From Nocardioides terrigena (GTDB taxonomy: Bacteria; Actinomycetota; Actinomycetes; Propionibacteriales; Nocardioidaceae), in contig NZ_PZYY01000003.1 in NCBI RefSeq assembly GCF_003047265.1, forward strand, positions 483,025 to 547,024: a stretch of DNA of 64,000 bases, read 5' to 3'. The notes under the pieces are model-generated. The model saw only the letters and a list, made by a program, of their open reading frames with translations. It ran no database searches and was not told the origin of the DNA. Numbering within the stretch: the first letter of the stretch is position 1; the number at the start of each line of letters is the position of its first letter. Shown in pieces: positions 6,947 through 16,341 of the stretch. The position numbers and the translations under genes are program-made.

Positions 6947-9358
6947 TCAGCGCCGCTTGACGCGGATCTTGAAATTGTCGCGCGAGGCGTCGAAGTCGTC
7001 AGTGCCGCGGTAGATCGCAACTCCCTTGTAGAAGCCACGCTCGGCGAAGCGACCGATGCGGAAGACGGCCCGCCCGTTGTCGACCTTGGCCTGGTACATC
7101 CGTCCCTTGATGCGCAGTCGCACGCGACCCTCGTCGACCTTCTCGTCGGCACGCACCTTGACGATCACCTTCACCCGCGTGCGGTCGACGACCACTCGCT
7201 TCGGGACCGTCTTGACGGCCACGTCGGTCTCCAGCGGCTCCGGGGTCGGAGGCGGAGTCACGGCACCGATCGTCACCGGGACGTCGACCGTGGTGCCGGT
7301 CGTCGCTCCCGTGACCTTGAGGGTCGCGGCGCCGGCAGCCGTGCCGGCCGGAACCTTCACCGAGACGGTGGCAGTGCCGTACTCGTCGAAGACGGCCGTC
7401 CCGATGGTGTTGTCGACCGGGAAGGAGCCCAGTGCCGTCTGGCCGAGCGAGACGGACACGGTGGCGTCCTTCGCGTCCGCGGGCGTGGAGTAGGCCAGGG
7501 ACGAGAGGCCGAACGTGACCGTGTCCCCGGGCAGGTACGCCGCGGGCGCACCGGCCGGGAAGCTGACGCCCACCGCGTGCTGGTCCGTGACCGCGGCCAC
7601 GGGGTTCTGGGTGGCCGCGTAGTCGACCATCGCCTCGAGGTCCACCTTGCCGGTGTCGCGCTTGCTCGTCGCCAGGTTGAAGGCACGGAAGTTGTCCCCG
7701 CCGCTGGCGAGGAACGAGTTGGCCGTCACCGAGTACGACGTCGTCGAAGCGACGCGGGTCCCGTTGAGCCACATCCCGGTGATGCGGTCACCCTCGGCCC
7801 GGGCCGGGTCGTAGGTGAACCTGAAGCCCGCCGAGGTGCCGAGACGCAGGAAGGGACGGGACGGGACGGCGCCGGAGCTGTCGCGCTGCCACTGCTGCTC
7901 GAGGAGCGTCTTGATCTGGGCCCCCGTCATGCGCATGTTGACCAGGGTGTTGGCGAAGGGCTGCACGACGGCGGCCTGCTTGTAGGTCAGGTCGGCGGGG
8001 TAACCACCCGTGGCGTTGCCCACCATGTCGGCGCGAAGGCCGCCGGGGTTCATGAACGCGATCTGCGCGCTGCCGGCCTCGGTGGACGACGTCGCCCAGC
8101 GCTGCACCTCGGCCACCAGGTTGCCGAGGCTGGACTCGCCACCGCGGTTCTCCGATCCGGTCGAGAGCTTGGCCCGGTTGAACGGGCCCGCGAGGCGACC
8201 GAGCACCTGGGCGCCGAGCACGTCGGCCTCGGCGAACGCGGCGTCGACGATCTCCTTCGTCGGCGCGTCCACGGGGTAGAGCGGCGGCGTCGCGAGCGGC
8301 CCGCTGCCGTCCGGGTCCGGGCCGAACATCGGCAGGACGGCCTGGGTCTTCGCCGTCACCTGCACGTCGTCGGTCGTCGGGTCGGCGTCCGGGTCGGTCT
8401 CGACCGAGAACACGAGCTGGTTGAGGTTGGCGCCGTACTGACCGGCCGAGACGACGGGGCGCTCGGTGACCGGGCGACCCTCCGTGACCCAGGCCGGGAC
8501 AGGAACAGAGTGGTTGTAGGCCAGGTGGGTGTGGCCCGAGACGATCGCGTCGATGTTGGCGTCGACGCCGTTGACGATCCGGCCGAACGCGTTGGCGTTG
8601 CTCGTGGCCGACGCCAGGCTGGTGTCCGGAGCACCCTCGTGGACGAGGAGGACGATCACATCCGCACCCTCGCTCTCGAGGACGTCGGCGCTGGCGTTGA
8701 CCTCCTCGACGATGTTGGTGACCTCGATGTCCGCGATGCCGGACGGGCTGACGAGGGACGGAAGGTCCTCGGTCACGGCACCCACGAAGCCGACCTCGAC
8801 GTCGCCGAAGTCCTTGATCCACCGGTCGGAGTCCGGGCCGAGCGCGTGGCTGTTGTCGGACTTCTTGCGCACGTTGGCCGCGATGTACTCCCAGCCGGCC
8901 CCACCCTCGGGGTTCGTGGTGGCGTCGTACGGTGCCATCACCCGGTTGACGAGGTCGTCGTAGCCCTGGTCGAACTCGTGGTTGCCCGCCGCCGAGACTT
9001 CGAGGCCGGCCTCGTTGAGGGCGTCGATGGTCGGCTTGTCGTTCTGGATGAACGACTCGAAGGTCGAGGCACCGATGAGGTCGCCGGCGGCCGAGAAGAC
9101 GGTGTTGGGGTTGTCGTCCCGCAGCTCCTTGACGGCCCCGGACATGACCGACGCGATCTCGATCGGCTCGGGGTTGGTGGAGCCGGTCGGGCGGTCGGCG
9201 AGACGACCGTGGAAGTCGTTGGTGGCCAGGATCTGGATGTCGACGGGAGCGGCGTTGGCCGGCGCGGCCGTGATGGTGACCACGGCGAGTGGAGCGGCGA
9301 CGAGGCCCGCCACGGCGGTTGCAAGGGTGTACTTGCGACCCGGACGTGAAGGTGACAC
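6947..9358 (-). CDS. Secreted 5'-nucleotidase / 2',3'-cyclic phosphodiesterase (UshA-like)
   Basis: 803 aa. Signal peptide (KYTLATAVAGLVAAPLAVVTITAAPANA), then a calcineurin-type metallophosphatase domain with IQILATNDFHGRL, VFSAAGDLIGAS, AAGNHEFDQGYDDL and IVSGHTHLAYN (metal ligands D, H, D, N, H), then the 5'-nucleotidase C-terminal domain (MNPGGLRADM, ASGGDNFRAF). The last about 100 residues (from about 706) are a lysine/arginine-rich Ig-like domain ending KIRVKRR. The GTG start is chosen because GAAAGG lies 7 nt upstream; an in-frame start 23 codons earlier lacks such a site. Likely dephosphorylates extracellular nucleotides made by the neighbouring nuclease. Confidence 0.9.
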   Translation of the reverse strand: MSPSRPGRKYTLATAVAGLVAAPLAVVTITAAPANAAPVDIQILATNDFHGRLADRPTGSTNPEPIEIASVMSGAVKELRDDNPNTVFSAAGDLIGASTFESFIQNDKPTIDALNEAGLEVSAAGNHEFDQGYDDLVNRVMAPYDATTNPEGGAGWEYIAANVRKKSDNSHALGPDSDRWIKDFGDVEVGFVGAVTEDLPSLVSPSGIADIEVTNIVEEVNASADVLESEGADVIVLLVHEGAPDTSLASATSNANAFGRIVNGVDANIDAIVSGHTHLAYNHSVPVPAWVTEGRPVTERPVVSAGQYGANLNQLVFSVETDPDADPTTDDVQVTAKTQAVLPMFGPDPDGSGPLATPPLYPVDAPTKEIVDAAFAEADVLGAQVLGRLAGPFNRAKLSTGSENRGGESSLGNLVAEVQRWATSSTEAGSAQIAFMNPGGLRADMVGNATGGYPADLTYKQAAVVQPFANTLVNMRMTGAQIKTLLEQQWQRDSSGAVPSRPFLRLGTSAGFRFTYDPARAEGDRITGMWLNGTRVASTTSYSVTANSFLASGGDNFRAFNLATSKRDTGKVDLEAMVDYAATQNPVAAVTDQHAVGVSFPAGAPAAYLPGDTVTFGLSSLAYSTPADAKDATVSVSLGQTALGSFPVDNTIGTAVFDEYGTATVSVKVPAGTAAGAATLKVTGATTGTTVDVPVTIGAVTPPPTPEPLETDVAVKTVPKRVVVDRTRVKVIVKVRADEKVDEGRVRLRIKGRMYQAKVDNGRAVFRIGRFAERGFYKGVAIYRGTDDFDASRDNFKIRVKRR

Positions 9359-9395
9359 GGGTGAGCCTTTCGGAAAAGGGTGGGTGATCCGCGAC

Positions 9396-9436
9396 ACCAT
9401 AACCCGGCCCGAACCCCGTTGAGTCACCTCAACGGG
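9396..9436 (-). promoter_or_regulatory. Promoter and dyad operator candidate of the 5'-nucleotidase
   Basis: A -10-like TATGGT (minus strand, 9396-9401) is followed upstream by a perfect 9-bp dyad CCCGTTGAG-N4-CTCAACGGG (9415-9436) lying where RNA polymerase contacts the -35 region. It may be an operator, or a weak terminator for the preceding pgsA gene. The symmetry is seen; the role is inferred. Confidence 0.4.
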
Positions 9437-9456
9437 TGTGACACGTGAACGTCAGG

Positions 9457-10095
9457 TTACCGATCGGGCGTTTCAGCCGGAGCGGTCGTACGACGCTGCC
9501 GCGCGACGTCGCGGAAGAACTCGTAGCCCGACCAGAGCGTCATCGCCACCGCCCCGGCGAGCAGCACCTGACTGGTGTAGAAGATCACCTCACCGGCCGT
9601 GCCCCAGTAGTCGAAGTTGCCCCCGTGCGCGTCGCCGTGCGGCAGCGGCATCAGCAGGCCGGCCAGCGCGACGCCCTGCAGGGTCGTCTTGATCTTGCCG
9701 CTCTGCGACGCCGCGATGACCACGTCCTTGAGCACCGAGAGGCGCAGCGCCGTCACGCTCCACTCGCGCAGCAGGACGACGATGGTCACCCACCACCAGA
9801 TGTCCCCGACGATCGAGAGCCCGATGAAGGCCATCCCGGTGATGGCCTTGTCGGCGATCGGGTCGGCGATCTTGCCGAAGTCGGTGACCAGGCCGTGCTT
9901 GCGGGCCAGGTCACCGTCGATCTTGTCGGTGATCATCGCGACGGCGAAGATCGCGAACGCCACCCAGCGCCACAGCGTCGAGTCGCCGCCGTCGTGCAGC
10001 AGCGCCCAGCCGAAGAAGGGCACCATGACGATGCGCAGGGTGGTCAGCGCGTTGGGCACGTTCCAGTTGGAGACCGTGCGGTCGGTGTCGCTCAT
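9457..10095 (-). CDS. pgsA: CDP-diacylglycerol--glycerol-3-phosphate 3-phosphatidyltransferase
   Basis: 212 aa integral membrane enzyme making phosphatidylglycerophosphate for PG and cardiolipin synthesis. The CDP-alcohol phosphatidyltransferase signature D-x2-DG-x2-AR-x8-G-x3-D-x3-D is intact ([12 protein letters not shown] then GKIADPIAD). Four to five hydrophobic segments are visible, starting with [19 protein letters not shown]. The ATG overlaps the rimO stop as ATGA, so the pair is translationally coupled; this also fixes the start, although the frame stays open further upstream inside rimO. Confidence 0.93.
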   Translation of the reverse strand: MSDTDRTVSNWNVPNALTTLRIVMVPFFGWALLHDGGDSTLWRWVAFAIFAVAMITDKIDGDLARKHGLVTDFGKIADPIADKAITGMAFIGLSIVGDIWWWVTIVVLLREWSVTALRLSVLKDVVIAASQSGKIKTTLQGVALAGLLMPLPHGDAHGGNFDYWGTAGEVIFYTSQVLLAGAVAMTLWSGYEFFRDVARQRRTTAPAETPDR

Positions 10096-11579
10096 GCCCC
10101 TGCTCCCGTCGGTCGCGCGATGAGGTCGACCCCGTCGGTGGCCACGACCTCCGCGACCACGATGTCCCCCACCTGTGCGCCGTCCGCGAGCTCGAGCAGG
10201 GTGGTGCCGTCGACCTCGGGGCCCTGGTGCTCGGCCCGGCCCTCGACCGCCCCGTCCTCCAGGGACTCGACGAGGACCGAGACCGTCTCGCCGATGCGCT
10301 CCTCGGCCCGCTGCGCGTTGAGCTCCTCCACGAGGGCGGTGACGTGCTCGGTGCGTGCCCGCACCTCGTCCTCGCCGAGCTTGCCGTCGTACGACGCGGC
10401 CTCGGTGCCGTCCTCGTCGGAGTAGCCGAAGACTCCCGTCACGTCCATGCGCGCGGCCTCGAGGAAGTCGCACAGGGTCTGCAGGTCGTCCTCCGTCTCG
10501 CCGGGGAAGCCGACGATCACGTTGGAGCGGACGCCGGCCAGCGGCGCCTGTGCACGGATGCGGGCGAGCAGGTCCAGGAAGCTCTCCGGGTCACCGAAGC
10601 GCCGCATCCGGCGCAGCACGCCGGCGCTCGCGTGCTGGAAGGAGAGGTCGAAGTAGGGCACGACACCCGGGGTGTCCGCGATCGCCTCGATCAGGCCCGG
10701 ACGCGTCTCGGCGGGCTGCAGGTAGGACACCCGCACCCGGTCGACGCCCTCGATCGCGGCGAGCTCGGGGAGCATCGTCTCGAGCAGTCGCAGGTCGCCG
10801 AGGTCCTTGCCGTACGACGTCGAGTTCTCGCTGACCAGGAAGAGCTCGCGGGCTCCCTGGGTGGCCAGCCACCGGCCCTCGGCCAGGACGTCGCTGGGCC
10901 GTCGGCTCACGAACGAGCCACGGAAGCTGGGGATCGCGCAGAACGAGCAGCGTCGGTCGCAGCCGCTCGCCAGCTTGAGGGGGGCCATCGGCCCGGAGTC
11001 GAGACGCCGGCGGACCGTGCGAGGCCCGGTCGCCGGAGCGCCCACCCCGATCTCCGAGGCGTCGGCAGGCGTGGTCCCGGCATGCCCGGGGACAGAGATC
11101 GAGGAGGCGTCCCGGTCGACGGGGCTGATCGGCAGCAGTCGGCGGCGGTCGGACGGGGTGTGCGCCTGGTGCACCTCCCCCGCCACGATCGAGCGCAGGC
11201 GTGCGGCGATGTCGGGGTAGTCGTCGAAGCCGAGGACCGCGTCGGCCTCCGGGAGCGAGTCGGCGAGGTCCTTGCCGTAGCGCTCGGCCAGGCACCCGAC
11301 GGCCACGACGGACTGCGGGCGACCGGACTCCTTGAGGTCGGCGGCCTCGAGCAGGGTGTCCACCGAGTCCTTCTTGGCGGCCTCGACGAAACCGCAGGTG
11401 TTGACCACGACGGTGTCGGCGTCCTCGGGGTCCTCGACGAGGACGAAGCCGTCGGCCTCGAGGCGGCCGGCCAGCTCCTCGGAGTCGACCTCGTTGCGGG
11501 CGCAGCCCAGGGTCACCACCGCCACGTTGAGGGGGGTGCCGGGGACGGCGCGGCGGGCGTCAGCAGAAGTGGTGGTCAT
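10092..11579 (-). CDS. rimO: Ribosomal protein S12 methylthiotransferase RimO
   Basis: 495 aa radical-SAM enzyme that methylthiolates the conserved aspartate of ribosomal protein S12. The N-terminal UPF0004 domain has the cluster cysteines in [21 protein letters not shown] and AVGCLAERY. The radical-SAM cluster is [15 protein letters not shown] (C-x3-C-x2-C). A C-terminal TRAM domain follows. A variable linker of about 50 residues precedes the radical-SAM motif, common in actinobacterial RimO. It follows the rodZ-like gene and overlaps pgsA, within the ftsK-to-pgsA minus-strand block. Confidence 0.94.
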   Translation of the reverse strand: MTTTSADARRAVPGTPLNVAVVTLGCARNEVDSEELAGRLEADGFVLVEDPEDADTVVVNTCGFVEAAKKDSVDTLLEAADLKESGRPQSVVAVGCLAERYGKDLADSLPEADAVLGFDDYPDIAARLRSIVAGEVHQAHTPSDRRRLLPISPVDRDASSISVPGHAGTTPADASEIGVGAPATGPRTVRRRLDSGPMAPLKLASGCDRRCSFCAIPSFRGSFVSRRPSDVLAEGRWLATQGARELFLVSENSTSYGKDLGDLRLLETMLPELAAIEGVDRVRVSYLQPAETRPGLIEAIADTPGVVPYFDLSFQHASAGVLRRMRRFGDPESFLDLLARIRAQAPLAGVRSNVIVGFPGETEDDLQTLCDFLEAARMDVTGVFGYSDEDGTEAASYDGKLGEDEVRARTEHVTALVEELNAQRAEERIGETVSVLVESLEDGAVEGRAEHQGPEVDGTTLLELADGAQVGDIVVAEVVATDGVDLIARPTGAGA

Positions 11580-11657
11580 CGCACCCGTGAGTATGCCGCC
11601 TCGGCCGTGACACGCCCCAACCCTCGCGGGCGGTCAGGGCATGGCACCGGTCACAGG

Positions 11658-13496
11658 TCACCGCGCGACGAACGTGCCCTGGCCCGCCACGCCGGGCTCG
11701 CCGACGGCCCGGGCGTCCTGTCCGTCGAGGGCCACCGTGACCGCGCCGTCGGTCGACTGGACGCGCACGGGCGGGGCCGCGTCGAGCTCACGGGTGTCCC
11801 CCACGGCGAGGTTGCCCTTGAAGACGATCTCGCCCGCTCCGTCGCGCACCACCACGTGGGCGCCACCGGCGGCCGCGGTCACGACGACCGGCACGGGGTC
11901 GGCGGTGGGCGCCGCGCCGGTGCCGCTGGGCCCGCCGGAGCCGTTGAGGACCGGCGTGGCGTTGCGGAGCTCGGTCGGGGTGTCCATCACCAGCCGGGCG
12001 ATCGACCAGCACAGCACCAGGGCCATCACCACGGCCACGAGGACCGACCAGTTGGGGCCGCCGCGGGTGCTGCGGATCGAGCCGTTGGCTCCGGTGGCCA
12101 GCTCGGCCTCGAAGACCCGGCGCGGGTTGATCGGGGCGTGGGCGTAGCGCTCGTCGTACGACGTGAGCAGCGGCGCGACGTCGATGCCCAGGACGCGGGC
12201 CAGGGTGCGCAGGTGTCCCCGGGCGTAGAAGTCGCCGCCGCAGGGCGCGAAGTCGTCGACCTCGATGGACTCGATGACGTGCGGCCGGATGCGCGTGCGG
12301 TCCGCGAGCTGGTCCACGGTCAGGCCCAGCCGGGTGCGGGCGGCGGCCAGCTCCGGTCCGACGACCGGGTCGGCGGCCGGCAGGGTGGCGAACTCGTCGA
12401 TGACCAGCGGCTCCACCACCTCGCCCTGTCGGGAGATCGGGCGGACGCGGTCCCCCCAGACCTGGGTGTCCTCGACCAGGCTGACGCTGCCCGGACGGCG
12501 CAGCTCGCGCCCGACGACCTCGTCGGTCTCCTCGGGCACCTCGCGGCGCACCTCGGAGCGGCGGGCGCTGGTGGCCTCGCGCAACGGCGAGGGGGTGGCG
12601 CTGGCGACGACGGCGTCGTCGTCGAGCTCGCTCCCGGGGTCGGCGTCCTCGCCGTCGACGTCACTGTCGCTGTCGCTGTCGCTGTCCACGTCGAGATCGG
12701 CGTCGTGCTCGACCTCGGACCGCTCGGGGCGGCTCGGCACCAGGGCCGCGAGCCGGGCGATGCCGGCGGCGAGGAACGGGCGCGGGTCGCGGACCAGCGG
12801 GGGGTGGCCGTCGTGGGGCTCGTCGGTGTCCTCGAGGTCGGCGTCGTCGACGACCACCTCGTGGGTGTCGTCGCTCGGCGCGTCGGCCGCGGGGCCGTCG
12901 AGCACGACGACCTCGGTCGAGCGCAGGGCCACCCGGTCCAGGGCGGCGGTCAGGTCGTCCCCTCCGCCGAGCACGCGGGTGGCGAGGCCGAGCGGGACGG
13001 CCAGCGGGGCGCCGTACAGGCGTCGGGAGAGCCCGGCCTGGCGACGACCGCGGGCGTCGAGCTCGTCGAGGACGAGCTCCTCGTTGTGGGCGACGACGAC
13101 CAGGCGTCCGTCGCGCAGCACGCCGCGGCGCGGGGTGTGCTCGACGTGGTGCACCGCGCTCCACGGCAGGCCGCGCCACGTGTGGCCCAGCCGGATCCGT
13201 ACGCCCTGGGCGTCGGCGACCAGCAGCGGGGTGCGGGCGTCGACGAAGGCACGCAGCCACCCGACCGAGACCAGCCCCAGGACCGCGGCCAGGGCCCAGT
13301 CGAGCGCCGCACCGGTCTGCGCCGCGCGGGCGAGGTAGGCGATGGCGATCGCGGCGGCGACGGCACCGACGGCGGCGGCGAGCGCGCCGTTGCGACGCAC
13401 CTCCACGGCCTCGGGCGCGACCGACAGCGACTCCCCGGCCCCCTCGCCGGTGGTCCGCGACGCCCCCTCGGCGTCGTACAGCTCAGCAGCACCCAT
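11658..13496 (-). CDS. RodZ-like membrane HTH protein with N-terminal PH-like extension
   Basis: 612 aa. The N-terminal part has two hydrophobic segments (about 38-75) followed by a PH-like segment (TPLLVADAQGVRIRLGHTWRG). Next comes a long acidic linker with an Asp-Ser repeat, then an HTH_25 domain at about 382-455 (AARTRLGLTVDQLADRTRIRPHVIESIE), one transmembrane helix near 482-504 (WSVLVAVVMALVLCWSIARLV) and a DUF4115-type periplasmic C-terminus. This last half is the RodZ layout, a cytoskeletal or cell-shape adaptor in rods. The start ATG shares one base with the ftsK stop (TGATG), indicating coupling. The exact role in this organism is unknown. Confidence 0.8.
   Translation of the reverse strand: MGAAELYDAEGASRTTGEGAGESLSVAPEAVEVRRNGALAAAVGAVAAAIAIAYLARAAQTGAALDWALAAVLGLVSVGWLRAFVDARTPLLVADAQGVRIRLGHTWRGLPWSAVHHVEHTPRRGVLRDGRLVVVAHNEELVLDELDARGRRQAGLSRRLYGAPLAVPLGLATRVLGGGDDLTAALDRVALRSTEVVVLDGPAADAPSDDTHEVVVDDADLEDTDEPHDGHPPLVRDPRPFLAAGIARLAALVPSRPERSEVEHDADLDVDSDSDSDSDVDGEDADPGSELDDDAVVASATPSPLREATSARRSEVRREVPEETDEVVGRELRRPGSVSLVEDTQVWGDRVRPISRQGEVVEPLVIDEFATLPAADPVVGPELAAARTRLGLTVDQLADRTRIRPHVIESIEVDDFAPCGGDFYARGHLRTLARVLGIDVAPLLTSYDERYAHAPINPRRVFEAELATGANGSIRSTRGGPNWSVLVAVVMALVLCWSIARLVMDTPTELRNATPVLNGSGGPSGTGAAPTADPVPVVVTAAAGGAHVVVRDGAGEIVFKGNLAVGDTRELDAAPPVRVQSTDGAVTVALDGQDARAVGEPGVAGQGTFVAR
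12664..12686. repeat. CTGTCG hexanucleotide tandem repeat in the rodZ-like gene
   Basis: Three full and one partial copies of CTGTCG encode the Ser-Asp run in the acidic linker. Slippage would change the linker by two residues per unit and keep the frame. Confidence 0.6.
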
Positions 13497-16135
13497 CACG
13501 CACTCCCCTCGATCGTGGCAATGACGGCGTCGATCTCGTCCGGCTTCACGAGCACGTCGCGAGCCTTCGAACCCTCGCTCGGGCCCACGACGCCGCGGCT
13601 CTCGAGGATGTCCATCAGTCGTCCGGCCTTGGCGAAGCCGACGCGCAGCTTGCGCTGCAGCATCGACGTCGAGCCGAACTGGGTGGAGACGACGAGCTCG
13701 ATGGCCTGGACCACGAGCTCCATGTCGTCGCCGATGTCGTCGTCGAGCTCCCGCTTGGCCGCGGCCGGGGCGGTGACGTCCTCGACGTACGTCGGCTCCA
13801 GCTGGTCCTTGCAGTGCTTGACGACCTGCTGGATCTCGGCCTCGGTGACCCACGACCCCTGCACGCGCACCGGCTTGCTGGCGCCCATGGGCAGGAAGAG
13901 ACCGTCACCCTGGCCGACGAGCTTCTCCGCACCCGGCTGGTCGAGGATGACCCGGCTGTCGCCGAGCGAGCTGGTCGCGAACGCCAGCCGCGACGGGACG
14001 TTGGCCTTGATGAGGCCGGTCACGACGTCGACCGACGGGCGCTGGGTGGCGAGCACCAGGTGGATGCCGGCCGCACGCGCGAGCTGGGTGATGCGGACGA
14101 CCGAGTCCTCGACGTCGCGCGGCGAGACCATCATCAGGTCGGCGAGCTCGTCGACGATGACGAGGAGGTAGGGGTACGGCGTGAGCGTGCGCTCGCTGCC
14201 GGCGGGCACCTCGACCTTGCCGGCACGCACGGCCTTGTTGAAGTCGTCGATGTGGCGGAAGCCGAAGTTGGCCAGGTCGTCGTAGCGCATGTCCATCTCG
14301 CGCACGACCCAGGCCAGCGCCTCGGCGGCCTTCTTGGGGTTGGTGATGATCGGGGTGATCAGGTGCGGCACGCCCTCGTAGGCGTTGAGCTCGACCCGCT
14401 TGGGGTCGACCATGATCATCCGGACCTCGTCGGGCGTCGACCGCATCAGGATCGAGGTGATCAGCGAGTTGATGAACGACGACTTTCCGGAGCCCGTGGC
14501 ACCGGCCACCAGGAGGTGCGGCATCTTCGCCATGTTGGCGACGACGAAGCCGCCCTCGACGTCCTTGCCGAGCCCGGCCACCATCGGGTGGTGGTCCGAG
14601 CGGGCCGTGTTGGACCGGAGCACGTCGCCGAGGGAGACGATCTCCTTGTCGACGTTGGGGATCTCGATGCCGATCGCGGACTTGCCCGGGATCGGCGACA
14701 GGATCCGCACGTCGGCCGAGGCGACGGCGTACGCGATGTTCTTGGAGAGCGCGGTGACCTTCTCGACCTTGACCGCGGGGCCGAGCTCGACCTCGTAGCG
14801 GGTGACGGTCGGGCCGCGGGTGTAGCCGGTGACGGTCGCGTCGATGCCGAACTCGTCCATCACCTGCATGAGCCGCTCGACGACGGCGTCGCTGGCCTTG
14901 GAGCGGGCCTTGTGCACCGAGCCGGGCTTGAGGACCTCGTTGCCGGGCAGCGAGTAGGTGATGTCGCCGGACAGCGCGAGCTGCTCGACGCGCTGCGGCA
15001 GCGGCGTGTGCGGCGGCGGCTCGACCTCGCCGGTGGCGTCGGAGCCGGCCCCGACGACGGTGCCGGGGACGACCGGGGTCGCCTCGGTCGGGGCGTCGGC
15101 GAAGAGGTCGATGCCGGCGTCGGTGCCCGTCTCGGCATCCTTCTTGCGGCGACGTCGCTTGACCTCACGGTCCTCGAGCATCGGGGTGTCGTACGCCGGG
15201 TCGCCGGCCTCGGGGTCGATCTCGTCGAGCATCCCGCGGCGGCGGGTGCGCATCGGCGTGGTGACGTCCTCGGCAGCGTCGGGGGTCTCGGCGTGCGCAC
15301 CACGGCCGAGGGCCTTGTCGCGAGCCGCGGCCAGGCGGGTCGGGATCTGGTAGACGGGCGTGGCGGTGATGATGAGGACGCCGAAGAACGCGAGCAGCGC
15401 CAGCATCGGCACCACGACGTACGGCGTGCGGAACAGGTCGAGCAGCAGGCTCGAGATGACGAAGCCCACCGCTCCCCCGGCCTGCTGCAGCGAGCTGGCG
15501 TCGCCGAGCTCGGGCTGCGGGTTGCCGTTGGCGATGTGGACGATGCCGAGGATCCCGAGGGCGAAGGCGGACCAGCCGATCACCTGGCGGCCCGCGGGGC
15601 CGTTGCGCTCGGGGTCGCGCAGCGTGCGCCACCCGGCGTACACGAGGAAGAGCGGGACGAGCCAGCCGACCTTGCCGACCGCGCCGGCGGTCATCGACCG
15701 CATGAACTCCATGACCCCGCCGGGCAGCTGCCACCACACGGCGGCGGCGACGACCATGGCCAGGGCGATGACGAACAGGCCGGCACCGTCGCGACGGTGC
15801 TCCGGCTCGAGGTCACGGGCCGACTGCCCGACCGAGCGGGCCACGGCGCCGAGCGCGTGGGCGATCCCGAGCCAGACGGACGCGACGCCGCGACCGAGGC
15901 CGCCGAACGTGCGGGCGACCGGGCCGGGCCCGTTGCGCACCGCCCGGGGCGCCGGACGCTTCGCGCTGGTGCGAGCGGGCGTGCGGGAGCGGCCCTTGCT
16001 CGTGCGGGCAGCGGGGCTCTTGGAGGTACTCCGGGATCGGGTGCTCGAGGACTTGGCCCCACCGCCTCGGGAGGCGGTGGAACGGGACGTGCTCGAGCTC
16101 CGCGACCCCGGCGGGGAAGACGTACGGGTCGCCAT
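13496..16135 (-). CDS. ftsK: DNA translocase FtsK/SpoIIIE
   Basis: 879 aa septal DNA pump. The N-terminus is rich in Ser, Arg and Thr. Four or more membrane segments follow (about 115-270, e.g. LFVIALAMVVAAAVWW), then a charged linker, the alpha domain, the motor with Walker A GATGSGKSSFINSL near residue 540 and Walker B LLVIVDELADLMM, and a C-terminal winged-helix gamma domain for KOPS reading (LVVSTQFGSTSMLQRKLRVGFAKAGRLMDILES). Its stop overlaps the rodZ-like ATG by one base. A TAGGGT -10 box lies 6 nt before the ATG, so this gene probably heads the ftsK-rodZ-rimO-pgsA transcript. Confidence 0.95.
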   Translation of the reverse strand: MATRTSSPPGSRSSSTSRSTASRGGGAKSSSTRSRSTSKSPAARTSKGRSRTPARTSAKRPAPRAVRNGPGPVARTFGGLGRGVASVWLGIAHALGAVARSVGQSARDLEPEHRRDGAGLFVIALAMVVAAAVWWQLPGGVMEFMRSMTAGAVGKVGWLVPLFLVYAGWRTLRDPERNGPAGRQVIGWSAFALGILGIVHIANGNPQPELGDASSLQQAGGAVGFVISSLLLDLFRTPYVVVPMLALLAFFGVLIITATPVYQIPTRLAAARDKALGRGAHAETPDAAEDVTTPMRTRRRGMLDEIDPEAGDPAYDTPMLEDREVKRRRRKKDAETGTDAGIDLFADAPTEATPVVPGTVVGAGSDATGEVEPPPHTPLPQRVEQLALSGDITYSLPGNEVLKPGSVHKARSKASDAVVERLMQVMDEFGIDATVTGYTRGPTVTRYEVELGPAVKVEKVTALSKNIAYAVASADVRILSPIPGKSAIGIEIPNVDKEIVSLGDVLRSNTARSDHHPMVAGLGKDVEGGFVVANMAKMPHLLVAGATGSGKSSFINSLITSILMRSTPDEVRMIMVDPKRVELNAYEGVPHLITPIITNPKKAAEALAWVVREMDMRYDDLANFGFRHIDDFNKAVRAGKVEVPAGSERTLTPYPYLLVIVDELADLMMVSPRDVEDSVVRITQLARAAGIHLVLATQRPSVDVVTGLIKANVPSRLAFATSSLGDSRVILDQPGAEKLVGQGDGLFLPMGASKPVRVQGSWVTEAEIQQVVKHCKDQLEPTYVEDVTAPAAAKRELDDDIGDDMELVVQAIELVVSTQFGSTSMLQRKLRVGFAKAGRLMDILESRGVVGPSEGSKARDVLVKPDEIDAVIATIEGSA

Positions 16136-16141
16136 GCCGCG

Positions 16142-16147
16142 ACCCTA
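16142..16147 (-). promoter_or_regulatory. -10 element of ftsK (leaderless)
   Basis: TAGGGT on the minus strand, 6 nt before the ftsK ATG; no ribosome binding site is visible. Confidence 0.5.
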
Positions 16148-16303
16148 CGGGAGAGTCACACCAGCCCCATGGATCACACGGAGCGTGTCGTGCCACGGCT
16201 GTCCCGAGACCTGACCGCAACGGACGTGTTACCAGAAACCTCCCTGAGGGGGTTCCCGTGTCACGCCTGCGTACTTAAGGTGGCCGAGATCACTCGGGCA
16301 GAT

Positions 16304-16328
16304 CTGTTCCGAGTGGCGCTCGGAACAG
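16304..16328 (+). promoter_or_regulatory. Inverted repeat abutting the ribosome binding site of the M4 protease
   Basis: Perfect 10-bp arms CTGTTCCGAG and CTCGGAACAG around a 5-nt spacer. The right arm ends just before GGAGG (16330-16334), which serves the GTG start at 16342. On DNA this is a plausible repressor operator; on RNA it is a stem-loop that would hide or expose the ribosome binding site. Nothing in the sequence decides between the two. Confidence 0.6.
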
Positions 16329-16341
16329 TGGAGGAAAACAC

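Noticed and set aside
12664..12686. A phase-variation switch in the rodZ-like gene
   Set aside because: The repeat unit is six bases, so slippage keeps the frame and cannot switch the gene off.
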